From contig NZ_CP037968.1 of NCBI RefSeq assembly GCF_019633745.1, forward strand, positions 2,300,789-2,364,788: a DNA stretch of 64,000 nt. Reading direction: 5' to 3'. The position numbers and the translations under genes are program-made. The DNA is from Methanofollis formosanus. Lineage in GTDB: Archaea; Halobacteriota; Methanomicrobia; Methanomicrobiales; Methanofollaceae. Of this stretch, positions 51,854 to 60,973 are shown in pieces. Positions within the stretch are counted from its first letter, which is position 1. Every line of letters begins with the position of its first letter. The notes below the pieces were generated by a model. That model worked only from the letters and a program-made list of their open reading frames with translations. It had not been told where the DNA came from and made no database searches.

Positions 51854-52771
51854 CTACTGCCCCCGTGCATCCCATCCCATCGTCTCCACCAGTCCGTCCA
51901 CCAGCGTCCACTCAGGTGCCCACCCGAGCACCTCGCGGGCCCTGGTAATATCCGCGAGCGAGTGGCGGACGTCGCCCTGGCGGACCGGGCCGTACTCCAC
52001 CGGCACCTCGCGCCCGGCTGCCTCCATCACGCCCCTGGCCAGGGTGTTGAGGTCGGTCTGCTGGCCGCGTGCGATGTTGAAGACGCCGGTCACGTCCCGC
52101 TCCATCGCAAGGAGGTTGGCCCGGACGACGTCGGCGACATAGACGAAGTCGCGGGTCTGCCCGCCGTCGCCGTGGATGGTGATCGCCTCGCCCGCCCTGA
52201 CCCGGTCGGTGAAGATGGAGATCACGCCCGAGTACTGGGAGGAGGGGTCCTGGCGCGGCCCGAAGACGTTGAAGTACCTGAGTGCCACCGTCTTGAGCCC
52301 GAAGAGTTTTGAGAAGACCGCCTCGTAGTGTTCGCCAGTCAGTTTGGAGATGGCGTACGGGGAGACCGGGGCCGGGAGCATCCCCTCGTGTTTCGGGAGG
52401 GTGGGCTCCTCGCCGTACACCGCGGAGGAGGAGGCGAAGACGACCTTCTTCACCCCGGCGTCCCTGGCCGCGAGGAGGACGTCGAGCGTCCCGGTCTCGT
52501 TGACGGCGTGGGTGGCGAGAGGGTCGTCGACCGATTTGGGGACCGAGGCGATTGCCGCCTGGTGGAAGACGCCGTCGGCACCTGTGAAGATCTCCTGGAG
52601 AAGAGGGAGGTCGGTCACGCTCCCCTCGACGAACTCGACGTCGAAGTCCTGAATATTCTCACGATGGCCGGTGGAGAGGTCGTCGACGACCACGACCTCG
52701 TGCTCTCCTGCGAGGGCCTCTGCGATATGGGAGCCGATGAACCCCGCTCCCCCTGTCACGACATATCTCAT
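51854..52771 (-). CDS. NAD-dependent nucleotide-sugar epimerase (UDP-GlcNAc/UDP-glucose 4-epimerase-like)
   Basis: 305 residues. 'VVTGGAGFIGSHIAEALAGE', 'DDLSTGHRENI', 'HQAAIASVPKSVDDPLATH', 'SSSAVYGEEP', 'SPYAISKLTGEHYEAVF' and 'RYFNVFGPRQDPSSQYSGV'. Similar throughout to 49722-50648 but GC-richer, and located 10 bases after the GMP/PMI gene in the same unit. Substrate not resolvable. Confidence 0.87.
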   Translation of the reverse strand: MRYVVTGGAGFIGSHIAEALAGEHEVVVVDDLSTGHRENIQDFDVEFVEGSVTDLPLLQEIFTGADGVFHQAAIASVPKSVDDPLATHAVNETGTLDVLLAARDAGVKKVVFASSSAVYGEEPTLPKHEGMLPAPVSPYAISKLTGEHYEAVFSKLFGLKTVALRYFNVFGPRQDPSSQYSGVISIFTDRVRAGEAITIHGDGGQTRDFVYVADVVRANLLAMERDVTGVFNIARGQQTDLNTLARGVMEAAGREVPVEYGPVRQGDVRHSLADITRAREVLGWAPEWTLVDGLVETMGWDARGQ

Positions 52772-52781
52772 GCGATCCTCC

Positions 52782-54176
52782 CTAGTGTATCGTATGGTTT
52801 AATAGCACTGTCGGTCTTTTTTCGGGTCGCCGCTCGCGTTTGAAATCGTCGTCGTACCTGACGATGTCGTTTTCGGTGATGTGCTCGCCGTTCTGGACCT
52901 CGATCACCTCGAGCGGGATCAGCCCCGGGTTCTCGAGCCGGTGCTTCACCCCGGCGGGGACAAAGGTGCTCTCGCCCGAGCGGACAAAGAACCGTTCTCC
53001 GTTGTTCGAGACGAGGGCCGTGCCCCGCACCACCACCCAGTGCTCGCTGCGGTGGTGGTGGAGCTGGAGCGAGAGCCGCCGGCCTGGGAGGACGGTGATC
53101 CGCTTGATGGAGAAGGAGGGGCCGCGTTCGAGGGTCGTGTACGACCCCCAGGGCCTGAAGACCGTGGTGTGACTCTCGCACCGGGCGTCCCCCCGCCTCT
53201 GCAGGGTTCCGACGACCTCGCCGACCCGTTGTGCCTCGGCCTTCGGGCAGACCAGCAGGACGTCCCTGGTATCGACGATCGCCATCTCAGAGACCCCGAT
53301 GGTGGCGACCAGGCGGTCGGAGACGATGAGGTTGTCCCCGCCGTCGATCCCGAGGTGTTCGCCGTGGACGACGTTTCCTTTCTGATCTTTCTCGGCAAGG
53401 GCATAAAATGCGTCGAAACTCCCCACGTCGCTCCATGCCGAGGTGAGCGGGACGACTGCCGCCCGCTTCGTCCGCTCCATCACCCCGTAGTCGACCGAGA
53501 TCGCCGGGGTGAGGCGGAATGCCTCTTCGGTCGGTTTTTCAAAGGCGGAGAGGGCTTCGGGCATGCAGTGCCGGCACTCTTCCAGGAAGAGGCGTGGGTT
53601 GAAGAGGAACATCCCCGAGTTCCAGAGAAACCCCTCGGCGATATACCGCTCAGCCGTCCGGAGGTCGGGTTTCTCGACGAAGGCGTCGACCCGGTACCCT
53701 CCATCGAGCGGGGCGCCCGGCCTGATATAACCATATCCGGTCTGCGGCGAGCGCGGCGTGACCCCGAAGGTGATGAGGTAATCGTCTGCCAGGCACTCTG
53801 CCACCTTCATCGCCGCTCCATAGGCCTCGTCGGTCTCGACGAGGTGGTCGGAGGGGAAGACGGCGACGGGTTCGTCCGTGTCGGCGAGATCTTTCAGCCC
53901 GTACAGCACCGCCGGCAGGGTGTTTTTGCCTTCTGGCTCGACGAGCACCCGGCCCTCGGCGCCGATCCCCTTCATCTGGTCCACGACCAGGAACCGGTGG
54001 TCCGCACTCGTGACCACGGTCACCTCGTCGGGCGCCGAGAAGAGGAGGGCCCGCTTGAGCGTTTTCTGGAAGAGTGACTCCCCCTCGAAGTACTGGAGAA
54101 ACTGTTTCGGGAAATGGGAACGGCTCAAGGGAAAGAGCCGGGTACCTCTCCCGCCTGCAAGGATCAAGGTCTTCAT
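52782..54176 (-). CDS. Bifunctional mannose-1-phosphate guanylyltransferase / mannose-6-phosphate isomerase
   Basis: 464 residues, full family length. N-terminal GMP domain: 'LILAGGRGTRLFPLSRSHFP', 'VEPEGKNTLPAVLYG', 'VFPSDHLV', 'FVEKPD' and 'WSDVGSFDAFYAL'. C-terminal type II PMI cupin (about 345-450): 'WGSYTTLERG', 'LSLQLHHHRSEHWVVV' and 'VPAGVKHRLENPG'. It supplies GDP-mannose. ATG preceded by GGGGGGACAG. The truncated relative at 17938-18630 lacks the second half. Confidence 0.93.
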   Translation of the reverse strand: MKTLILAGGRGTRLFPLSRSHFPKQFLQYFEGESLFQKTLKRALLFSAPDEVTVVTSADHRFLVVDQMKGIGAEGRVLVEPEGKNTLPAVLYGLKDLADTDEPVAVFPSDHLVETDEAYGAAMKVAECLADDYLITFGVTPRSPQTGYGYIRPGAPLDGGYRVDAFVEKPDLRTAERYIAEGFLWNSGMFLFNPRLFLEECRHCMPEALSAFEKPTEEAFRLTPAISVDYGVMERTKRAAVVPLTSAWSDVGSFDAFYALAEKDQKGNVVHGEHLGIDGGDNLIVSDRLVATIGVSEMAIVDTRDVLLVCPKAEAQRVGEVVGTLQRRGDARCESHTTVFRPWGSYTTLERGPSFSIKRITVLPGRRLSLQLHHHRSEHWVVVRGTALVSNNGERFFVRSGESTFVPAGVKHRLENPGLIPLEVIEVQNGEHITENDIVRYDDDFKRERRPEKRPTVLLNHTIH

Positions 54177-54226
54177 CTGTCCCCCCGTGGTGGAATAAGA
54201 AATTCTCGAGGGACTATAATTGTGTG

Positions 54227-54240
54227 ATAATATATAATGG
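54227..54240 (-). promoter_or_regulatory. TATA element of the GMP/PMI unit
   Basis: Minus-strand CCATTATATATTAT, 50-64 bases before the ATG at 54176; a good archaeal TATA box with room for a ~25-base leader. Confidence 0.6.
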
Positions 54241-54791
54241 TGGCGGGTCTCTCACCAGGCCGTCGGAAGAAAGGGATGCAGATTCATCTGGTTCTGGTGC
54301 ATCAGGGATGAACCGGGAGCACCCTTCAGGGCTGCTGCGTGGAATGGTTTCATGACCCGGTGGAATCGGGCGTGAGTCGAGATCACCCCTCAAGCATACG
54401 AGATGAAAATGTTTCGTTGCTTGCTCTCTCTTTTCAAGACAGGAGAATCGGAGGAGACTTCACTCCATTGCCGCCCCCACCAATCCTCACTTCGTGGGGG
54501 GCCCGGGGGGCACAGCCCCCGGCGCGAGACGTCGGTGAAAATTCTCCGATGAAGGGCGGCACGTCAGATCATCACGCCTTCCTTACCATACGCGCCGGGG
54601 GCGCTGCCCCCGGACCCCCGGGATGAAGATAGGACCGGGAAGGCCACGACGTCGATCCTGATCATTCCTCTTATTGACTGATTCTACGACCGGGGCGGCA
54701 CGTCTGATCGACGTGCCTTTCCACGGCCTTACGCCTGGAAAATCTCTGCTTTCAAAAATAAGAGGAGCTTTCTCCAGCACCCAGAAACGCT
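54241..54791. repeat. Compound intergenic repeat
   Basis: No gene. The IS5-end-like arm at 54355-54455 (GGAATCGGGCGTGAGTCGAG ... CAAGCATACGAGATG ... CTTGCTCTCTCTTTTCAAGA) is followed by a GGGGGGCACAGCCCCCGG palindrome (54508-54526), GGCGGCACGTCAGATCATCA (54555-54575) and GCGCCGGGGGCGCTGCCCCC (54592-54612). Aligns in inverse orientation with 44170-44438. Confidence 0.7.
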
Positions 54792-55175
54792 TCACTCGGT
54801 TTTCACACAGACGATATCGAGGACGCCGTGGTTGCAGGAGACCGAACTCTGCTCCTCGTCGACCTCGCTCTCCAGGTCGATCGTCTCCTGCGCGTCGCCG
54901 ATCGTCAGGGTGACCGCCTTCCCCTCGATCGCCGCCGAGACATTGTCCTCGCATTCCGGCGGGATCGGGGCGGTGATATAGACGCAACGGTCGCACTCGG
55001 TGATCTCGTAGTCGATCCCGTCGTCGTCATGGGCCTCGGGTTCGGGCCCGGGCCCCCCCCCGCCGGCGATGATGGCGCACCCGATGACCCGCGGCCGGTC
55101 GCTGCTCTCGCTCATGGCCTCCTTGAGGATCTCTGCCAGGTGCTTGAAAATTTCTTCATAGGGATTGTTTGACAT
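54792..55175 (-). CDS. Small Hsp20/CS-like domain protein
   Basis: 127 residues from the ATG at 55175, overlapping the upstream regulator gene by 20 bases. Residues 1-30 are helical ('NNPYEEIFKHLAEILKEAM'), then a Gly/Pro/Asp linker, then an all-beta part: 'YEITECDRCVYITAPIP', 'AAIEGKAVTLTIGDAQ' and 'NHGVLDIVCVK', which follows the strand pattern of alpha-crystallin domains including the G-V-L near the end. Archaeal ArsR-type regulators are often paired with hsp20 genes, supporting a stress role. Identity moderate, function inferred. Confidence 0.6.
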   Translation of the reverse strand: MSNNPYEEIFKHLAEILKEAMSESSDRPRVIGCAIIAGGGGPGPEPEAHDDDGIDYEITECDRCVYITAPIPPECEDNVSAAIEGKAVTLTIGDAQETIDLESEVDEEQSSVSCNHGVLDIVCVKTE

Positions 55176-55788
55176 AAGGACCACGCAACATGTACTCGTT
55201 CCCGTTCTGTTCGACGATACCCTTCACGATCAGGTCGTTGAGCATCCTCTCCACCGGCCCGGCCTCCAATCCGGTATACTCCTCGAGGTCGCGGAGGGTG
55301 AGGGTGCAGTGCGCCAGGGCCAGCACCAGGTCCATCTCGACCTCGCTGGCGAGAAGATTCCGGCTGTACCGCACGATGTCGTTCATCTTGACATCGATCT
55401 CCCGCTCGATCGTCTCCAGGTCGGCGATCAGGCGGTCACGCGCCCGGATCATCCGGGCAAGGGTGTACAGGGAGGCCAGGTACTTTCCCTCCAGACTCTC
55501 GGCCGGCCTGACGAGGGGGACCGGATCGCCGTTGCTGAACTGGACGTCGATCCTGATCTCTCGGGTCAGGCAATAATATTTCCGCCGCCGGTCGTCGTGG
55601 AAGGAGGAGAGGATCCGTTCCTGTTCCATCAGCTGGAGGTGCTCGATCACCGCTTTCGGCGAGATCATCAGTCGGTCCGAGATCTCCGTGACAAAGCAGG
55701 GCTTCTGTCTGAGGAGGTCCAGGATCCGCCGCCGGTTGCGGTTCCCCAGGATGTCGAGGATGCGGGAGGTCTCAGTGCTCTCAAGCAT
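55156..55788 (-). CDS. ArsR-like winged-helix transcriptional regulator (heat-shock regulator type)
   Basis: 210 residues. N-terminal winged helix 'RILDILGNRNRRRILDLLRQ', 'VTEISDRLMISPKAVIEHLQ', 'DDRRRKYYCLTREI'; central helical region 'RDRLIADLETIEREIDVKMN'; a second helix-turn-helix-like C-terminal block 'LRDLEEYTGLEAGPVERMLN'. The layout resembles euryarchaeal regulators such as Archaeoglobus HSR1 encoded with hsp20, and the next gene here is Hsp20-like. Likely autoregulates the pair. Confidence 0.7.
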   Translation of the reverse strand: MLESTETSRILDILGNRNRRRILDLLRQKPCFVTEISDRLMISPKAVIEHLQLMEQERILSSFHDDRRRKYYCLTREIRIDVQFSNGDPVPLVRPAESLEGKYLASLYTLARMIRARDRLIADLETIEREIDVKMNDIVRYSRNLLASEVEMDLVLALAHCTLTLRDLEEYTGLEAGPVERMLNDLIVKGIVEQNGNEYMLRGPYVKQSL

Positions 55789-55810
55789 CTTTACCTGATG
55801 TTAGTGTTCA

Positions 55811-55830
55811 TCCTATTAAAAAAATAGGGA
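55811..55830 (-). promoter_or_regulatory. T-tract after guaB and TATA region of the regulator gene
   Basis: The minus strand reads CCTATTTTTTTAATAGG just behind the guaB stop and ~25-40 bases before the regulator's ATG. The T7 run fits archaeal termination and the AT block fits a TATA box, so one short sequence probably serves both. It is also a small palindrome (CCTATT/AATAGG) that could bind the regulator. Confidence 0.5.
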
Positions 55831-57297
55831 TTATCCCATCTGCCGGTAGTTCGGGGCCTCGTCGGTGATGAGGATATTGTGCGGGTGGGACTCGCCCATC
55901 CCGGCCGGGGTGATCCTGACAAACTGCGCCTTCGTCCTCAGGTCCTCGATCGTCGCCGAGCCCGTATAGCCCATCGCCGACTTCAGTCCGCCGATGAGCT
56001 GGTAGACGACCTCAGAGACCTTCCCGACATAGGGGATCGCCCCTTCGACGCCCTCGGGGACGTACTTGGTCCGGCCGATCCCCTTCTTCTGGAAGTAGCG
56101 GTCAGACGACTCGCCGCCGCTCATCACGCCCAGGGAACCCATACCGCGGTACTGCTTGTACTTCCTGCCCTGCATTGCGATGAGCCGTCCCGGCGCCTCG
56201 TCGGTCCCGGCGAGGAGGCTGCCCATCATCACCGAGTTGGCACCTGCGGCGATGGCCTTGGCGATGTCGCCCGAGTAGCGCACCCCGCCGTCGGCGATGA
56301 CCGGGATGCCGAGCGGCGACGCCACCTCGGCGACGCTCGCGATCGCCGTCACCTGCGGGACACCGACCCCGGCGACGATCCTGGTGGTGCAGATGGAGCC
56401 CGGTCCGATCCCGACCTTGAGCGCGTCGACCGTGTCGGCCAGGGCCTCGGCGGCTTCAGAGGTCGCGATGTTGCCCGCGATGACGTCGGCCTTCACGCTG
56501 CCCTTGATGTTCCTGACCGCTTCGACCACGTTCATGTTGTGCCCGTGGGCACAGTCCACGACCACGGCGTCGACCCCCGCCTCGTCGAGCATGATGGCCC
56601 GCTCCGCGTCGAAGGGCCCGACCCCCGCGGCCACCCGGAGGCTGCCCGAGGCGTCGCGGTTTGCCTGCGGGAAGGAACGCTTCTCCAGGATGTCCTGCAT
56701 CGTGATGATCCCGAGGAGTTTCCCGTTCCCGTTGGTCACCGGCAGGCGCTCGACCTTGTTGGTGTACATCGTCTCCAGTGCCTCGCTGGCGGTGACGTCC
56801 TCGCGCGCGGTGATCGGTTCTCTTGTCATGATCGAGGCGATCGGTTCGTCGCCGCGCACATGGAGGATGGCCCTGATGTCACGTCGGGAGACGATCCCGA
56901 CGAGCTGCTTCTCCTTGATCACCGGCACCCCGCTGATCCCGTGCCGGTTCATCAGCGCCTCCACCTCGTTGAGGGTGGCGTCGGGCCCGACCGAGAGCAC
57001 CTCGCGCTCGATGAGGTCCTCGGCGTGCTTGACCCTGGTCACCTCTTCGACCTGGTGGTCGGGCTTCATGTTCCGGTGGATGACCCCGATCCCGCCGAGA
57101 CGCGCGAGGGCGATGGCCATCTCCGACTCGGTCACCGTGTCCATCGCCGAGGAGACGATCGGGATATTCAGCGGGATGTTCTTTGAGAAGGCCGCGTGCA
57201 CGTCGGCGTTGTACGGCTCGACGTACGACGCCGCGGGTTTGAGCAGGACGTCGTCGAAGGTGAGGGCGGTCGGGATCTCGAATTTCTCGGTGAACAT
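55831..57297 (-). CDS. guaB: IMP dehydrogenase
   Basis: 488 residues. '[20 protein letters not shown]' start, two CBS domains (about 95-210: '[20 protein letters not shown]', '[10 protein letters not shown]', '[17 protein letters not shown]'), 'VDCAHGHN', catalytic cysteine in '[17 protein letters not shown]', '[18 protein letters not shown]', and the flap 'YRGMGSLG'. Converts IMP to XMP for guanine nucleotides. AGGTGAGG precedes the ATG at 57297; it starts five bases after mfnB. Confidence 0.96.
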   Translation of the reverse strand: MFTEKFEIPTALTFDDVLLKPAASYVEPYNADVHAAFSKNIPLNIPIVSSAMDTVTESEMAIALARLGGIGVIHRNMKPDHQVEEVTRVKHAEDLIEREVLSVGPDATLNEVEALMNRHGISGVPVIKEKQLVGIVSRRDIRAILHVRGDEPIASIMTREPITAREDVTASEALETMYTNKVERLPVTNGNGKLLGIITMQDILEKRSFPQANRDASGSLRVAAGVGPFDAERAIMLDEAGVDAVVVDCAHGHNMNVVEAVRNIKGSVKADVIAGNIATSEAAEALADTVDALKVGIGPGSICTTRIVAGVGVPQVTAIASVAEVASPLGIPVIADGGVRYSGDIAKAIAAGANSVMMGSLLAGTDEAPGRLIAMQGRKYKQYRGMGSLGVMSGGESSDRYFQKKGIGRTKYVPEGVEGAIPYVGKVSEVVYQLIGGLKSAMGYTGSATIEDLRTKAQFVRITPAGMGESHPHNILITDEAPNYRQMG

Positions 57298-57302
57298 CGT
57301 CC

Positions 57303-57989
57303 TCACCTGAGCATTGCCAGGGCCTTTTCCACCAGTTCGGGCCTGATGGCGTCGGTTCGGTCGCCGCCGCAGACCATTCCGCGCACGCCGATGATCTCGG
57401 GGTCGATGGTCTTGAGAGCGGTGAGGTCCTCGAACTTCAACGAACCCGCCAGGGCGGTCTCGACTCCCAGATCCCGGTTCTGCGCGGTGTAGGCGGCGAG
57501 CATATCCGCGTCCATGAAGGCGAAGGTGCTCTTCCCGTCTTTCTTTCCGGTGTCGATCATGGCGACGTCGGCGCCGGCGTCGGCCGCGGCTTCAGCGGCG
57601 ACGAAGGGCGAGATGGTGCCGAGGCGCTGGTAGTCGGAGTATGCGGCGATGACGACGATCTTCTCAGGGAACTCGTCTTTGACTGCCTGCACGACTGCCT
57701 TGCTCAGTTCGTAGGCCTTCTCCTTGCCGTCGAACATGAGCCCCACCTTGACATAGTCAGCACCAGCGCACGCGGCCCCATATGCTGCGAGAGCGGCGCC
57801 GCCAGGTTTGTAATCAAAATCGCCAATGGCAGCACTGACTGGCTTCTCCGCCATCTCCTTGATGGCGCGGATCACCCAGGGGAAGTTGGCACCGAGCGAG
57901 CCCTCCGACGGTTTTTTCACGTCGATGATGTCTGCGGCGAGGGCGGATCGAGCCTCTTCGATACTGCTTGGGCTGACCAATAATCGCAT
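57303..57989 (-). CDS. mfnB: (5-formylfuran-3-yl)methyl phosphate synthase (methanofuran biosynthesis)
   Basis: 228 residues. 'LLVSPSSIEEARSALAADII' with 'DVKKPSEGSLGANFPWVI' is the hallmark of MfnB (formerly DUF556), which condenses two glyceraldehyde-3-phosphates to the furan core of methanofuran; the Lys of 'DVKKP' and the later 'DTGKKDGKS' match the catalytic lysine positions of the characterised Methanocaldococcus enzyme. It marks the organism as a methanogen or close relative. Divergent from the hisA-like gene. Confidence 0.93.
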   Translation of the reverse strand: MRLLVSPSSIEEARSALAADIIDVKKPSEGSLGANFPWVIRAIKEMAEKPVSAAIGDFDYKPGGAALAAYGAACAGADYVKVGLMFDGKEKAYELSKAVVQAVKDEFPEKIVVIAAYSDYQRLGTISPFVAAEAAADAGADVAMIDTGKKDGKSTFAFMDADMLAAYTAQNRDLGVETALAGSLKFEDLTALKTIDPEIIGVRGMVCGGDRTDAIRPELVEKALAMLR

Positions 57990-58033
57990 AGAAATTAATG
58001 ATCTTTTATCCTAATAGTGATTACGTTGAGCAC
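57990..58033. promoter_or_regulatory. Divergent promoter between mfnB and the hisA-like gene
   Basis: 44 bases shared by two divergent genes. GATCTTTTATCCTAATAG (57999-58016) is AT-rich and can supply TATA elements in both directions; leaders must be very short. Confidence 0.45.
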
Positions 58034-58699
58034 ATGGAATGTATTCTTGCAATGGACCTGAAGGGGGGTTGTGTTGTCCACGGCGCAAAGGGACGACGGG
58101 AGACGTATGCCCCGCTCACCTGGGGGCTTTCCTCCACGGCCGAGCCTGAGGCGTACCTCCGGGATCTTGCGCCCCAATATCTCTATATCGCCGACCTCGA
58201 CCGGATCGAGGGGGTGGGAGACCATGACGAGGTTGTCCGCCGCCTCGCCGGGATGGTGAAGCGCTGTTATCTCGACCGCGGCTGCCGCACGCCGGCCGAC
58301 CTGATGGCCGGGGTGACGAACGTCGTCGGGACCGAGACGGCTGGGGACGACCTTTCCGGGTATGCGGGCTCTTTTCTCTCGGTGGACATCAAGGACGGCC
58401 TCGTGATCCCGAAGGGAGAACGGCCGATCGAGGTGCTGAAGCGGGCCGAGTCCCTCCCCTTCGCCGGGTGCATCCTCCTCAATATCGGCGGTGTCGGGAC
58501 CGGGTGCGGCCTCCCCGACGACCTGGAAGACCTCCGCGCCGCGTACTCGGGCCGCCTCCTCTGGGGCGGCGGCGTGGCCGGGGTGCGCCACCTCGATATG
58601 CTCGAGGGCGCGGGGTTCGACGGGGCGATCGTGGCGACCGGCGTCCACAAAGGTGCGATCCCGCTCGAATGGCTGCAGGAGGGGCGGACATGCTCGTGA
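58034..58699 (+). CDS. HisA/HisF-related TIM-barrel protein
   Basis: 221 residues from the ATG at 58034. 'CILAMDLKGGCVVHGAKGRR' replaces the HisA start (IPAIDLKDGKCVRL-like), 'YLYIADLDRIEG' and 'LLNIGGVGTG' and 'LLWGGGVAGVRHLDML' are the phosphate-binding barrel strands. It corresponds to the methanogen-specific hisA/hisF-like family whose reaction is not established; its place opposite mfnB suggests a cofactor role, but this is inference. It overlaps the tmk start. Confidence 0.8.
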   Translation: MECILAMDLKGGCVVHGAKGRRETYAPLTWGLSSTAEPEAYLRDLAPQYLYIADLDRIEGVGDHDEVVRRLAGMVKRCYLDRGCRTPADLMAGVTNVVGTETAGDDLSGYAGSFLSVDIKDGLVIPKGERPIEVLKRAESLPFAGCILLNIGGVGTGCGLPDDLEDLRAAYSGRLLWGGGVAGVRHLDMLEGAGFDGAIVATGVHKGAIPLEWLQEGRTCS

Positions 58700-59286
58700 C
58701 CGTCGAAGGGATCGACGGGAGCGGGAAGAGCACCCTGGTGAAGGGGCTTGCCGGCGCCCTCGCCGACCTCGATCCCGTCATCACCCGCGAGCCCGGGGCC
58801 ACCTGGGTCGGCGAGGCCGTCCGCCGGTCTATCGCCGAGAACGACGACCCCATGACCGAGTGTCTTCTCTTCATCGCCGACCATGCCGCGCATCTCAGGC
58901 ATGTCGTCAGGCCGGCCCTGGCCGCCGGGCGGATCGTCGTCTCCGACCGCTACGCCGACAGCCGTTACGCCTACCAGGCGGTGACGCTCAAAAATCTTCT
59001 CCCTGACCCCGCCGGCTGGCTGCAGGCCGTCCACGCCCCCTTCACCGTCGTCCCCGGCCTCACCTTCCTCTGCGTCCTCCCGGTCGATGCGGCGGTGACG
59101 AGACTCAAAGAGAAGCGGGAGCACTTCGAGGAGGCGTCGGTCCTCGGAGAGGTCCAGCAGAACTTCCTGGCCCTGGCGGAAGCCGATCCCGAACGGTTCG
59201 TCCTGGTCGACGCCCTCCTCCCGGTCGACGAGATGCTTTCGTTCGTCGCCGACGAGATCAGGCGGCGCGCGGGCGCGGCGAGGTAA
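58690..59286 (+). CDS. tmk: Thymidylate kinase
   Basis: 198 residues from the ATG at 58690 behind GGAGGGG. P-loop 'LVTVEGIDGSGKSTLVKGLA', 'VITREPGATWVGEAVR' (DRE/TREP-type loop), 'LLFIADHAAHLRHVVRPAL', 'IVVSDRYADSRYAYQ' and the lid 'TRLKEKREHFEE'. Phosphorylates dTMP. The Arg-rich LID is typical of archaeal/bacterial TMK. Confidence 0.94.
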   Translation: MLVTVEGIDGSGKSTLVKGLAGALADLDPVITREPGATWVGEAVRRSIAENDDPMTECLLFIADHAAHLRHVVRPALAAGRIVVSDRYADSRYAYQAVTLKNLLPDPAGWLQAVHAPFTVVPGLTFLCVLPVDAAVTRLKEKREHFEEASVLGEVQQNFLALAEADPERFVLVDALLPVDEMLSFVADEIRRRAGAAR

Positions 59287-59527
59287 TCTCTTCAGATCCG
59301 GATCGATCACTCTGCGGGGGGCTGGCCGCCCTCCGAACCCCCCGCGCGAGCGATGGGTGGAGAACGGCATCCCGACATTCAGGATCTTTTTTTCAGCCTT
59401 CCCGGCCCTATCGCCATGCCGGGGGTCCGGGGGCAGCGCCCCCGGCGCGAGGAGAGGGGAAGGCGGTTGAGTCACGTTCGCATTCAGAAGACGAGAGAGT
59501 ATCTCCAGAGCCATTTTTTTCAAGCAT
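59287..59527. repeat. Intergenic GC-palindrome repeat
   Basis: Contains CTTCCCGGCCCTATCGCCAT (59398-59417) and CCGGGGGTCCGGGGGCAGCG followed by CCCCCGGCGCGAG (59418-59450), the best-preserved copy of this palindrome in the window. No gene. Confidence 0.7.
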
Positions 59528-60973
59528 TCACAACCACCGCGGCCAGGGCACCCCGAGTTGCACGACGAGGTCGCGGAGTTCGTCACGGATGCCGCGGTCG
59601 GCCTTCAGGAGCACCAGACCGTAGACGATCGCGCCGAGGGCGACGGCGGCGAGGACGACGAAGACGTTCGAGAGGGGGATGACGGCCCGGTACGACAGGA
59701 GCACGAGAGCCATCAGCCCGGCGGCGATGAGGATGTGGAGGGTGGGGCCGCGTTCGAGGCGCACCGAGATCTGCTTTGAGAGATAATGGCGGGCGATCGC
59801 GGCGTTGACGAGCATCGTTACGAGCGTGGCGATCGCCGCTCCTTCGATCCCGATGAGGGGGATGAGAGCAAGGTCGAGGGCGACGTTCACGGCCGCTGCG
59901 GTGCCGGTGGCGTAGAAGGATTCGCGCGGGCGGTCGATGGCGTTGAGGGTCATCGTCTGGAGGTACATGAAGACGTTGACCACCTGCACGAGGAGGAGGA
60001 TGCCGAGGGCTGCTGCACCTTCGGCGAACCCCGCGCCGTAGAAGAAGTACAGGAGGCGCTCACCGAGGACCCATCCCCCGACCGCCACCGGGACGGCGAG
60101 GAGGAGGGAGTAGGTGAAGGCGCGGGAGAGGGCGTTGGCGATCCAGGTAGGGTTGCGGTCGGCGTGCCAGCGGCTGATCTTTGGGTAGAGCGTGGTGCGA
60201 AGCGCCGTGGTGGTGAAGGCCGCGGCCGTGGTGAACTGGAAGGCGATCTGGTAGACACTGACGTCGGCGTCGGTCATGAAGTAGCCGACGAGGATCGTGT
60301 CGGCATGGGAGAAGATGATCACGCCGCTCGATGCGAGAAAGATCCAGAAGGAGAAGGTGCTGAGGTTTCTGAGGTGGCGCCCGGTGAACCGTGCCGGTCT
60401 GAGCGTGAGAAACCTGAGGGTAAAGAGGCCGCCGACGAAGAGACCGGCGACGAACCCGCCGATAAGTCCGGCGGCACCGTACCCGAAGAAGACGGCGACC
60501 ACCTGGAGAAGAATTTTTACCAGACTGTTCAGGAGACCCCCGCTCTGGTTCACGCCGACCTTCCCTTCTCCATAGACTCCATTTCCCGTGACGCCGGTGA
60601 AGACCCCGATGACCAGTGCAAGCACCAGCCAGAAAAGGGTCCCTTCGCCCTGGAGATCGTCGATGAACGGGCGGATGGCGAGGAGTGCGGTCACCGAGAG
60701 CGCGAGGAGAAGCACCCTGAGTACGAGAAAGGCCGTGAAGTATTCGTTCTGTTCGCTCTCCTCTGAGATCCGTTTGACCGCCGCGCCGCCGAACCCCCCG
60801 TCGCCGATGAGATTGAAGATCCCGTAGTACGCGAGGAAGAGGGCGTACGGTCCATATGCGGCCTTCCCCAGCACATGGGTAAAGTACATCGTGGCAACAA
60901 AACCGGCAGCAGTGAGGCCGACCGTGGAGGCGAGACTGATCAGACTCTGCCGGCGGACCGGGTCCATGCCCAT
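59528..60973 (-). CDS. Polysaccharide flippase (Wzx/MOP family)
   Basis: About 481 residues, ~14 membrane segments, GC-rich. 'SLISLASTVGLTAAGFVATM', 'HVLGKAAYGPYALFLAYYGI', 'GDGGFGGAAVKRISE' and 'ADTILVGYFMTDADVSVYQI' are typical. Start among ATG 60973 and 60967 is uncertain; neither has a clear ribosome site. It stands alone between repeats and is not in an operon with glycan genes. Confidence 0.85.
   Translation of the reverse strand: MGMDPVRRQSLISLASTVGLTAAGFVATMYFTHVLGKAAYGPYALFLAYYGIFNLIGDGGFGGAAVKRISEESEQNEYFTAFLVLRVLLLALSVTALLAIRPFIDDLQGEGTLFWLVLALVIGVFTGVTGNGVYGEGKVGVNQSGGLLNSLVKILLQVVAVFFGYGAAGLIGGFVAGLFVGGLFTLRFLTLRPARFTGRHLRNLSTFSFWIFLASSGVIIFSHADTILVGYFMTDADVSVYQIAFQFTTAAAFTTTALRTTLYPKISRWHADRNPTWIANALSRAFTYSLLLAVPVAVGGWVLGERLLYFFYGAGFAEGAAALGILLLVQVVNVFMYLQTMTLNAIDRPRESFYATGTAAAVNVALDLALIPLIGIEGAAIATLVTMLVNAAIARHYLSKQISVRLERGPTLHILIAAGLMALVLLSYRAVIPLSNVFVVLAAVALGAIVYGLVLLKADRGIRDELRDLVVQLGVPWPRWL

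Noticed and set aside
55879-57310. Long plus-strand frames opposite guaB
   Set aside because: Composition-driven; guaB is complete with all its motifs on the other strand.
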